Positions 1 through 6,589 of a DNA stretch of 16,356 nt are shown piece by piece (position 1 is the stretch's first letter; each line of letters opens with the position of its first letter). The notes under the pieces were generated by a model that saw only the letters and a list, made by a program, of their open reading frames with translations, made no database searches and was not told where the DNA came from. This stretch comes from CAYMLQ01 sp964390795 (GTDB lineage Bacteria; Verrucomicrobiota; Kiritimatiellia; RFP12; UBA1067), in NCBI GenBank assembly GCA_964390795.1, contig CAYMLQ010000095.1:1-16356 (forward strand), written 5' to 3'. Made by a program: the position numbers and the translations under genes.

Positions 1-70
1 AGGGGCCACGGCTTCAGCATGCCGTCCGTGCCCCGCCTATGGGATGCTAGTGGAAAGAAGAGTGTTTTCA

Positions 71-415
71 ATGTCATCAACGAAGCTCACCATTCCCGTA
101 TTGAATAAGCGTGTCCGAGTCAGCGTGTTCGCGAGTTCAGCCGGCAAACAGGAGGTAACCATTATCGCTCCTGGCGCATTACCCGTTGTCGTGTCATCGC
201 CAGTTAGAGATGGTCACGTGATGACACAAGACATCACGCCCACGAATCAAGGCGACTGGGAGATTAGCATCAAGGTTGGAGGCAAAGAGTGTAAACAGGT
301 CAGCGCCAGAGTTGAATTGGCCAACAGCTTGAACGTCGTCATTATCGGTTCAGAAGACGGCACCGATAATGATTTCAACGATACGGTCTGTATCCTTCAG
401 TGGCCTGTCGGCTGA
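71..415 (+). CDS. LecB/PA-IIL-type calcium-dependent lectin
   Basis: A 114-residue protein that closely resembles the fucose/mannose-binding lectin LecB (PA-IIL) of Pseudomonas aeruginosa, in length and especially at the C-terminus. The calcium-site segment GSEDGTDNDFND (residues 93-104) is present, with acidic/Asn ligand positions E95, D99, D101, N103 and D104, and the chain ends in Gly114, whose carboxylate completes the neighbouring subunit's site in the family. The sugar-specificity loop reads Ser-Ala-Gly (residues 23-25), where PA-IIL as I recall it has Ser-Ser-Gly; the preceding Asn is Ser here. There is no signal peptide, as in LecB. I chose ATG 71 because a purine-rich GGAAAGAAGAG lies 8 nt upstream and the length then matches the family; an in-frame ATG at 44 would add nine residues. 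GC content is visibly lower than in later genes (29/60 for 241-300), consistent with transfer. A nuclease gene follows 17 nt later, probably co-transcribed. The family call is firm; the ligand is inferred. Confidence 0.9.
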   Translation: MSSTKLTIPVLNKRVRVSVFASSAGKQEVTIIAPGALPVVVSSPVRDGHVMTQDITPTNQGDWEISIKVGGKECKQVSARVELANSLNVVIIGSEDGTDNDFNDTVCILQWPVG

Positions 416-432
416 AGAGCAAGGAGGGCATG

Positions 433-1250
433 ATGGCACGACGAAATAAAAACGACGGCTGGTTTGACATTCTGGTAATGCTCCCTTGGTGGCTAACGCT
501 GATCGTGGGAATCGGCATTTGGTTTTACCTTAACGGGCATCCTTTGCCGAAGGGTATGTTCCTGGATAAGCCGATTATGATCTGGTTCGGATTGCAGTTC
601 CTGAAATGGGCCTGCTTCGGCGCGGCCTTTGTGTCCGGTGTGTTGACCTTAAAGCGAAGAATACTCTTCGCGTCAGCCAAGGACATAGACGCCATCCGCG
701 CCATGTCTTGGCGAGAGTTCGAAACGCTGGTTGGCGAGGCCTACCGTCGGCAGGGCTTCATGGTCGAGGAGACCGGGGGCGGTGGCGCCGACGGCGGCAT
801 TGACCTGCTGCTGCTCGGAAAGGGCCAGAAGGTCATCGTCCAGTGTAAGCAGTGGAAAACCTACAAGGTCGGCGTGAAGATCGTCCGCGAAATGTACGGC
901 GTCATGACTGCCGAGCGGGCCGACCGCGTGATCATCGTCGCGTCCGGCAAGTCACGCAGGAGGCAATCGACTTCGCATGCGGCAAGCCGATTGACTTGAT
1001 CGACGGCAAAGCGCTGGTGCAACTCATCAAAACCGTCAAGGGCGAGCCGGATTCCTTGCCTGCCGCAACTCCGTCGGCCGTCTCGCCCCGCCCGCAGACG
1101 ACGCTGAGCGTGCAGACGCAATCCGCGCCCGCCTGCCCCAAGTGCGGCGCGACCATGGTCACCAGGACCGCGAGGCAGGGCGCGAACGCCGGCAACACGT
1201 TCTGGGGCTGCCCGAAGTATCCCGCCTGCAAGGGTATTGTCTCTGCATAG
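433..1250 (+). pseudogene. Membrane-anchored Mrr-type nuclease with zinc ribbon, frameshifted
   Basis: Two reading frames together give one recognisable protein. The first has two N-terminal hydrophobic segments (about residues 10-35 and 48-70), then an Mrr-like PD-(D/E)xK nuclease domain beginning at about residue 95. It carries catalytic Asp124 (in GGID) and Q137-x-K139 (in QCKQW), so the active site is intact. The frame derails after ASGK near 952 and would stop at 999. The rest of the domain (TQEAIDFACGKPIDLIDG) continues in the +1-shifted frame to 1250 and ends in a topoisomerase-type zinc ribbon, C-x2-C-x21-C-x5-C (about 1135-1235). Adding one T after 951 restores a typical GKFTQEAIDF junction. 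The start is ATG 433 (or 430) behind AAGGAGGG at 421-428. Mrr family proteins cleave modified DNA, and membrane-anchored versions exist, often annotated as restriction endonucleases. It may be a true pseudogene or a read/assembly error. Confidence 0.85.
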
Positions 1251-1271
1251 CCGAGAGCGGACAGATTGGTG

Positions 1272-1296
1272 AACCACCGAGGATTCCTCGGTGGTT
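1272..1296 (+). terminator. Hairpin terminator after the nuclease gene
   Basis: A perfect 11-bp stem (AACCACCGAGG / CCTCGGTGGTT) closes a 3-nt ATT loop, 21 nt after the nuclease stop. The following GCCTTGTTGTCC is only moderately T-rich, so termination may be incomplete. It lies between two convergent genes; on the minus strand no T-run follows, so it best serves the + strand pair. Confidence 0.65.
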
Positions 1297-1371
1297 GCCT
1301 TGTTGTCCTGATCACTTCAGAGCTTGCGAGACCTTCACTTCAGAAACGCACGAACCGCGCGGCCCAGTTGC

Positions 1372-3960
1372 TCAGCGGTAGGCCCGGATGCGGAAAAAGG
1401 CGTTCGTCGTATTGACCGGGGGGTCGCACTCGCAGGACATCTCGCCGCTGCCGTTCTCTGCCAAGTAGTCTGTCAGCCCGTTCCTGAACGTGCCGTCGAG
1501 GCGGGTGTCGTACAGGATGCGGTGGTGGCAGCCAAGGCCAGCCTCCGTCCACTGGAACTGCAGCCGGCCCGCGCCGGCCGCGAACGACGTGATCACCGGC
1601 TCAACCATCGGAGCGTCATCGGCCGTGACCGCGATGTTGTCGAGCCTCCAGTAATTCAAATAGGTCGTGTTCGGACCCGACACGTTGAAGCGCACCTGAA
1701 AGAAGTTGCCCGCCACCGCCGTTGTGATGTCCACGGAGGCGCCGTTCCACTGCGCGGTGCCGTTCACGTCCGTGAAGCTGGCCACCGTGCTCCAGGCTCC
1801 GCCCACCGGGCGCACGCCGACGTCCAGGCGATAGACCCTGTTCAGTCCACTGGTGTTCAGTGTGACATCGCAGGCGACCCGCACGTTTGCCTTGTTCTTG
1901 CCGCTGAACACCGGGGTCTGGAGGGCGTACTGGAAGGGTGACGAGCGATGAGGGGTCCAGTAGAACTCGGCGATCTGGGACGGGTAGGGCAACCTCCAGT
2001 TGCCTTGGGACGGCGCGAAGGTCCAGGCGTTGCTCGTGAAGCTCGAGTCGGACCAATCCTCGAAGAAAGGCAATGCGCAGACGGTCTGCGCGAACTGCTC
2101 CGCTACCCGTGTTCCCGGCGTCGCTTCCCCGAGGGGGCGGAACCACCAATCTGCGGGATCGTTGGAACTGCGGACGCGGGCGCAGGCGTCGGGACACACG
2201 ACAGACTCGTCGAGCGCGTTCGTGACGCCCCCCGTGACGTATTCCAGCCGGTAGGTGCAGTCCGCGCCGACGGCCAGGTTGCTGGGTCCGATCTGGTATT
2301 GGTAGACGGCGGTGTCCAGGTCCACGGACCACGCCGCCTCGAACTCGTCGCAGGTGGCCCCGCGGGAGAGCACCAGGCACCCGTTCGACGGGATCGTGGT
2401 ATACGACGGGAACGTGTAGGTCAGCGCGTCTTCAGCGCCGCTCCCTTCCGCCATGATGATTTGGCCATCGCCCTTACCGCCGACCCAGGTGCCGTTGACC
2501 ACAAGCCGGGCGCCGTCCAAGTGGATCACGCGGTTGGTGAGGTTGACCAGCTCGATATAATCGAGCCCCGCCTGACCGGTGCGCGCCCCGGCGCAGATCT
2601 CGGACAGCAGCGGCAGGCCTCGCGCAGGCGCAAGGGCGTCGCGGATACAGGAATTGAACACGAACGCCTCACCGTTGTTGCCGTTGCCGAAGGAGGCGCT
2701 GGCAATCAGCCGATTGCCGCCCAGCGCGATGCCGTCGGGGCAGGTGTCACCCTCCCCGAAGCCCTTCTCCTCGACTTCGTGGTCGCGCGGACGCACCTCG
2801 CGGAACAGCCCCCACGCGTTCGGGCCGTTATGGTCGCGATGGTATAGGCGGACGGGGGCGTTGTAGGTGTGCGGCCCGATCATTGAGATCTCGAACAGCG
2901 AGCCGACGGCCAGCATGTTATTTTGCAGGTCGACAGACGTGCCGAACCGGGCCAACAAGTATGGCACCTCCAATTGCTTCTTGCTCACCTGGGTCCATGC
3001 GTGGGTTTCGTTGTTGAGGTCGAAGACATAGACCGCGCCCGCGTCCTGGACGCCCCCCGCACCCAACTGGCTTAAATCACCCACGGCTGCGGTAAACTGA
3101 CCGTCAATGATGCCGACGACGTCAATGGCTACGGATTTACCGTACCATCCCCGTGTTTCAGGATCGGCACACAGGAGTTCGCGACGGGAGAAGTCGGTCA
3201 GGACAAAGGCTCGCCCTATGCCGTTGGCGGGATCGTTCAGCAGCCAGGAGCCGGGCGCCCCGGCAACAACCCAGGGGGAGGCGTTCGCCTGCACGATGTC
3301 CACGGACGCTCCAAGCTCACTGACGGTTCCGTCCACCTCGTCGACCGGGTCGTACCAGTGCCGGTTGTGGACGCTCCAGACTCCGTTCGCCAGTTTGTAG
3401 ACGGCTACATGTCCCCGGGACCGGCTGTTGATTCGGCCTGCGGGATCGCCGGCAACCGCGTAGTATTGGTCGATCGCGACAGACATGCCGAACGCCTCGG
3501 GCCCGAAGTCGTATGTGTGCGGCCAGGGGTTGTATCCGGTGAAGGGCGAGGCAAACGAATGCATCTGCGTCCAGGTCTCATTCGCGTTGCGCTTGAAGAA
3601 GTAGACGCGTCCCGTGTAGGCCGCGCCGACATGATACCACGGCGAGCCGACGATGATCCACTCGCCCGAGATGCCGACGCTGTGGCCGAAGATGGCGTAT
3701 GTCCCATTATAGTCCGAAGCCGTCAGCTTGGCCGTCTGCACCCATTGCCCGTCGGCGCCGCACTTGTAGACAAAGGCGGCGCCCTGCATATTATTCCAAT
3801 CACGGGCGCCGACGACCGCGTAGTTGCCGTCGATGGCCACCGCATTTCCGAAACCGGCCTCCAGCCCCGCCGGACGCAGGACTTGCTCATTTTGCCCCAA
3901 CGCGACGCCTGCGAACGACGCCCAACCCAAGGCCAGAGTAGCTGCCAGACACGCTTTCAT
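1372..3960 (-). CDS. Secreted FG-GAP beta-propeller protein with lamin-tail domain
   Basis: An 862-residue exported protein of unknown function. A signal peptide covers about residues 1-22, with likely cleavage after ALG. Residues about 27-440 contain seven FG-GAP-type repeats, each opening with a variant of FG-x-S-V-A-I-D and ending in a V-x-V-Y/F strand; seven such units fit one complete seven-bladed propeller. A lamin-tail-like domain (LLSEICAG...DYIELVNLTN) follows at about 447-575. Then comes a jelly-roll-like domain at about 630-780 that starts with FEDWSD and ends with WRLDNIAVTAD, as in MAM/choice-of-anchor type domains. The C-terminus ends FFRIRAYR, a terminal style I associate with PVC secreted proteins. 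No enzymatic motif is seen and no sorting transmembrane helix is present. ATG 3960 is preceded by a strong AGGAGG at 5 nt. It has its own promoter with direct repeats upstream. The likely role is extracellular binding or scaffolding, which is inference. Confidence 0.85.
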   Translation of the reverse strand: MKACLAATLALGWASFAGVALGQNEQVLRPAGLEAGFGNAVAIDGNYAVVGARDWNNMQGAAFVYKCGADGQWVQTAKLTASDYNGTYAIFGHSVGISGEWIIVGSPWYHVGAAYTGRVYFFKRNANETWTQMHSFASPFTGYNPWPHTYDFGPEAFGMSVAIDQYYAVAGDPAGRINSRSRGHVAVYKLANGVWSVHNRHWYDPVDEVDGTVSELGASVDIVQANASPWVVAGAPGSWLLNDPANGIGRAFVLTDFSRRELLCADPETRGWYGKSVAIDVVGIIDGQFTAAVGDLSQLGAGGVQDAGAVYVFDLNNETHAWTQVSKKQLEVPYLLARFGTSVDLQNNMLAVGSLFEISMIGPHTYNAPVRLYHRDHNGPNAWGLFREVRPRDHEVEEKGFGEGDTCPDGIALGGNRLIASASFGNGNNGEAFVFNSCIRDALAPARGLPLLSEICAGARTGQAGLDYIELVNLTNRVIHLDGARLVVNGTWVGGKGDGQIIMAEGSGAEDALTYTFPSYTTIPSNGCLVLSRGATCDEFEAAWSVDLDTAVYQYQIGPSNLAVGADCTYRLEYVTGGVTNALDESVVCPDACARVRSSNDPADWWFRPLGEATPGTRVAEQFAQTVCALPFFEDWSDSSFTSNAWTFAPSQGNWRLPYPSQIAEFYWTPHRSSPFQYALQTPVFSGKNKANVRVACDVTLNTSGLNRVYRLDVGVRPVGGAWSTVASFTDVNGTAQWNGASVDITTAVAGNFFQVRFNVSGPNTTYLNYWRLDNIAVTADDAPMVEPVITSFAAGAGRLQFQWTEAGLGCHHRILYDTRLDGTFRNGLTDYLAENGSGEMSCECDPPVNTTNAFFRIRAYR

Positions 3961-4022
3961 CCATACCTCCTATCGTTTTCACCCAACCAAACCACAAGCC
4001 GAACACATCTATAAAAAAATGA

Positions 4023-4052
4023 AGTATAGTACGTATCGCTTTCCAAAGGCAA
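4023..4052 (-). promoter_or_regulatory. Predicted sigma70 promoter of the propeller gene
   Basis: Read on the minus strand, a -35 box TTGCCT (4047-4052) and a -10 box TATACT (4023-4028) are separated by 18 bp. The -10 matches consensus at five of six positions and the -35 at four of six. This places transcription start near 4015, giving a leader of about 55 nt before the ATG. The -35 overlaps one copy of an 11-bp direct repeat. Confidence 0.55.
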
Positions 4053-4070
4053 TGCCATATTTCCAAAGGC
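4040..4070 (-). repeat. Two 11-bp direct repeats at the -35 region
   Basis: On the minus strand GCCTTTGGAAA occurs exactly twice (4040-4050 and 4060-4070), 20 bp apart, or about two helical turns. One copy overlaps the predicted -35 box and the other lies just upstream. Between them is the small palindrome GGCAATGCC. The arrangement resembles an operator or activator site, but no matching regulator gene is in the window. Confidence 0.6.
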
Positions 4071-4174
4071 GAAGAGGGGAAGAGGGACACAGCAGACGAA
4101 AAGGACGGGTCCGAGAGCGACACGCGTATAAAAAGGCACGGTGGCCTCGCGGATTCCTTCGCCTACCGCAGACA

Positions 4175-5632
4175 TTAGGCCTTGATGTCCGGTATCTCGA
4201 ACCCTTTGCGATTCGGGTCCTTGAGCAGCGCGTTGGCCTGCTCGGCATGGTCGCCGACATGGCGCTCCGTCTTGGGGTCGAACGTCAGCACAGGGCCGAC
4301 CGTGTAGGCGTTGCCCTCTTCCGGCACGCCGACGCCTTTGCTCATGATCTCGTGGAGCTTCAGGAAGTGCTCGCCTGCGGCCGTGTTGTCGCCGAAGCGG
4401 CCGGCTTTCGCGTTGAACGGCGCCTTTTCACCCAGCCGGTAGGAGTTGTTCATCAGGTGGCCGAGCACGCATGAGTTGTGCGCGTCCAAGGCGTTCCCGT
4501 TCGCCAGCTTGGGGTCGTTCGCGCGGACTGCCGCGATGAAGCTCCCGAAGCTGCCTCCTGGCGTGACCTTGCCTGACGCGATCTTGAGGGGCTCGCCTTT
4601 GTCGCTCCCCTTGGCGAAGTACTTGTCGCGGATGATCCGGCCGCCGTCCTCGAAGTAGTACTCGTTTTCGACCTGCGTCTGGTAGCCCTCGTATTTGACG
4701 TTGCGGACGTTGAAGAAGACCTGCTGGCCGTTCGGGTACTCGGCCATCGCGAACATCGTGTTGGGCGTCACGCCCTGGTCTTTCCACTGGAAGCGCCCGC
4801 CAAGGGCCATCGCCTTGACCGGGTGCGTCTGGTCGTCGTCGATGGCCCAGCGCGCGACGTCGAGCTGGTGCGTGCCCTGGTTGTTGAGGTCGCCGTTGCC
4901 CGTCTGCCAGAACCAGTGCCAGTTGTAATGCACCAAGTTGCGGTGGAAGGCGGCGATTTCGGCCGGGCCGCGCCACAGGTCCCAGTCCAGGTTGGCCGGA
5001 GGCGCCTCCTCGGGCTTGAAGCCGATGCCGCCGCGCGCCTTGCAGCAGTAGCCGTAAGCGATCTTCAGGCGGCCGAACGTGCAGGCCTTGATTGCCTCGT
5101 GCAGGCCGGCGATCTTGGCGTCGCTGCGCCGCTGCGTGCCGTGCTGAACGACCACGCCGTACTTCTTCTGCGCCTCGACGGCCATCCGTCCTTCGGCCAC
5201 GTCGTGGCTCATCGGTTTTTCGACGTACACGTGCTTGCCGGCCTGAGCACCCCAGATGGTCATCAAGGCGTGCCAGTGGTTGGGGGTGGCGACCGAAATC
5301 GCGTCGACGGTCTTATCCTCCAGCGCGCGCCGCAGATCCGCGACGAGCTGCGGCTTCTGCTGCCCCATGCTCTTCGCCTCCACATCCTTCAGGCGTTTCG
5401 CCAGGACGCCCTGGTCCGGGTCGACCAGATAGGCGATCTCGACATTCTTCTGCTCGAGGTACCCCTGGAGGTGGCCCGAGCCGCGGCCATTGACCCCGAC
5501 CACGGCGATGCGCACCTTGTCGTTGGCGCCCAGGACGCGACCCGACGCATACGCGGCGTTGAGAAACACAGACGAGCCGGCGACGGCGGCGGAGGCCGAC
5601 GTCAGGAACGAGCGACGTGTAAGTTGTGACAT
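4175..5632 (-). CDS. Tat-exported Gfo/Idh/MocA family oxidoreductase
   Basis: A 485-residue NAD(P)-dependent oxidoreductase of the Gfo/Idh/MocA family, which usually acts on sugars, inositols or related polyols. A twin-arginine signal TRRSFL (residues 5-10) followed by a small-residue hydrophobic stretch indicates folded export, common for PVC members of this family. The Rossmann motif GVNGRGSG is at about 46-53 and the signature EKP at 138-140. A typical C-terminal segment GDLNNQGTHQLDVARW carries the His/Asp pair expected near the active site. ATG 5632 is chosen because GAAAGG sits 7 nt upstream and the Tat motif then lies properly at the N-terminus; ATG 5638 and an earlier start are possible. 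The substrate cannot be told from sequence. It is followed on the same strand by the propeller gene after 214 nt, which has its own promoter, so the two are probably separate transcripts. Confidence 0.93.
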   Translation of the reverse strand: MSQLTRRSFLTSASAAVAGSSVFLNAAYASGRVLGANDKVRIAVVGVNGRGSGHLQGYLEQKNVEIAYLVDPDQGVLAKRLKDVEAKSMGQQKPQLVADLRRALEDKTVDAISVATPNHWHALMTIWGAQAGKHVYVEKPMSHDVAEGRMAVEAQKKYGVVVQHGTQRRSDAKIAGLHEAIKACTFGRLKIAYGYCCKARGGIGFKPEEAPPANLDWDLWRGPAEIAAFHRNLVHYNWHWFWQTGNGDLNNQGTHQLDVARWAIDDDQTHPVKAMALGGRFQWKDQGVTPNTMFAMAEYPNGQQVFFNVRNVKYEGYQTQVENEYYFEDGGRIIRDKYFAKGSDKGEPLKIASGKVTPGGSFGSFIAAVRANDPKLANGNALDAHNSCVLGHLMNNSYRLGEKAPFNAKAGRFGDNTAAGEHFLKLHEIMSKGVGVPEEGNAYTVGPVLTFDPKTERHVGDHAEQANALLKDPNRKGFEIPDIKA

Positions 5633-5736
5633 GGTCATGCCTTTCGGTACGTTGAGCAGAATGTAGCGCAATCCGTTTTCTAGTGCCAGAGGGAAATGAG
5701 GAGGAGGGAAGAAATGCTGCTCTGGAAACGGGACGC

Positions 5737-5765
5737 TTGACCGCGGGGGGGCGTCAGGGTAAAGT
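5737..5765 (+). promoter_or_regulatory. Predicted sigma70 promoter for the HAD-like gene
   Basis: TTGACC (5737-5742) and TAAAGT (5760-5765) are spaced 17 bp apart in the divergent gap between the oxidoreductase and the HAD-like gene. The -35 box matches consensus at five of six positions, the -10 at four of six. A run of seven G (5745-5751) lies in the spacer. Transcription would begin about 50 nt before the start codon. Confidence 0.5.
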
Positions 5766-5821
5766 ATGGCCCTTACTGTTAAGTGGAATAGAAGCGATTT
5801 TTGAACATCGAGGAGTATGTG

Positions 5822-6502
5822 ATGAGTAATTCAACTGGCGCTCAGTTACAGCGTGGCGTGATTGTGGAGTTCGATTTTGCGGTTCTGCCGGGGCATCAGC
5901 TTCTGCTGGACATTTGCCGCGCACGGCTTGAGAAAGAGGGCGTCAAGCTGGACGTGGCCCTGATGGCCCGCTGCATGGGAGGCCGGTCGTTCTCCTCCGG
6001 GCTCAATGCGCTGTGCAACAAGCAGCAGAAAACAATCGATGTCCCGGCGGTGACGGCCGAGTGCAACGAGCAGTTCGCCGAGGCGCTCAAGGGCTCGCTG
6101 GACAAGGTCCCTGCGGGGTTCGTGGCGTTTGTGGGCGCACTGCTCGCCAAAGGCATGAAAGTGGTGCTCGTCTCGAAGGCCGACGGTGAGGCTGTGAAGG
6201 CGCTTTTCGCAAGTGTGGCTACGCCAAAGCTGGTCTTTCTGGGCGACACGACGAACGGGTTCGGCTTTCTGAGCTGGGACGGCTGGCGCCGCATGGCGCG
6301 CAAGAACGATCTTCACGAGCGGCTGTGCGTGGCGGTGGCCGGCAGCGGGTTCTCCGTGAAGGGCGCGCTGATCTCCGGCATGGGCGTGATGGTAAAGGAA
6401 AACACGGTGGTCGGGTATCAGGACGTCAGCGGGAGCGACGTGCGCATCGGCGACTACAATGCGGCCCTGTCGGGCGAGGTGGCCAGCATTCTGCGTATCT
6501 AG
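5822..6502 (+). CDS. Degenerate HAD-like protein
   Basis: A 226-residue soluble protein with the layout of HAD-superfamily hydrolases of the phosphoglucomutase/phosphatase type, but with eroded catalytic motifs. Motif I, normally DxDGT/V, reads VEFDFAVL at residues 15-22, where no clean Asp-x-Asp pair aligns. After a helical cap region (about 25-100), motif II appears as KVVLVSKAD with the Ser in place. Motif IV, normally GDSxxD, is AGSGFSVKGALISGMGVM and lacks its acidic residues. Phosphatase activity is therefore doubtful; a binding or regulatory role is possible. ATG 5822 follows GAGGAG by 6 nt; upstream in-frame GTG 5819 and TTG 5801 are weaker choices. The gene has its own predicted promoter and a strong intrinsic terminator, so it is probably a single-gene transcript. 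The family assignment rests on overall pattern and is moderate. Confidence 0.6.
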   Translation: MSNSTGAQLQRGVIVEFDFAVLPGHQLLLDICRARLEKEGVKLDVALMARCMGGRSFSSGLNALCNKQQKTIDVPAVTAECNEQFAEALKGSLDKVPAGFVAFVGALLAKGMKVVLVSKADGEAVKALFASVATPKLVFLGDTTNGFGFLSWDGWRRMARKNDLHERLCVAVAGSGFSVKGALISGMGVMVKENTVVGYQDVSGSDVRIGDYNAALSGEVASILRI

Positions 6503-6538
6503 GTCTGGCAGGGGCTGACGGCCGAAGATGGATTTTTG

Positions 6539-6576
6539 CGGCCCCGTTTCGTTCGACGAAACGGGGCCGTTTTTTT
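6539..6576 (+). terminator. Strong intrinsic terminator after the HAD-like gene
   Basis: A perfect 14-bp GC-rich stem (6539-6552 with 6556-6569) closes a TCG loop and is followed by seven T (6570-6576). It begins 36 nt after the HAD-like stop. The Shine-Dalgarno of mazG starts at 6577, immediately after the last T. Confidence 0.92.
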
Positions 6577-6589
6577 GGAGGAGGCTGTG

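Noticed and set aside
1..70. Possible end of an upstream gene or a promoter before the lectin
   Set aside because: Too short to judge. I see no convincing -35/-10 pair and no coding signature.
71..1250. The lectin and nuclease as a new defence system
   Set aside because: Adjacency in one window and a broken nuclease do not establish a functional pair, so it is kept only as a lead.
1948..2847. A 299-codon open frame on the + strand antisense to the propeller gene
   Set aside because: It lies wholly inside a gene with a signal peptide, a strong ribosome binding site and recognisable domains on the other strand. Its composition is the Arg/Gly/Val-rich type expected from antisense GC-rich DNA.
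4823..5629. A 268-codon + strand frame antisense to the oxidoreductase
   Set aside because: Rich in Ala, Val and Arg, without motifs, and fully contained in a clear Gfo/Idh/MocA gene.
5639..5740. A sigma54-like TGGCAC...TTGC pattern upstream of the oxidoreductase on the - strand
   Set aside because: The distance between the GG and GC elements is too long (16 nt, not about 10). A weak TACATT -10 box exists but has no good -35, so no promoter is called.
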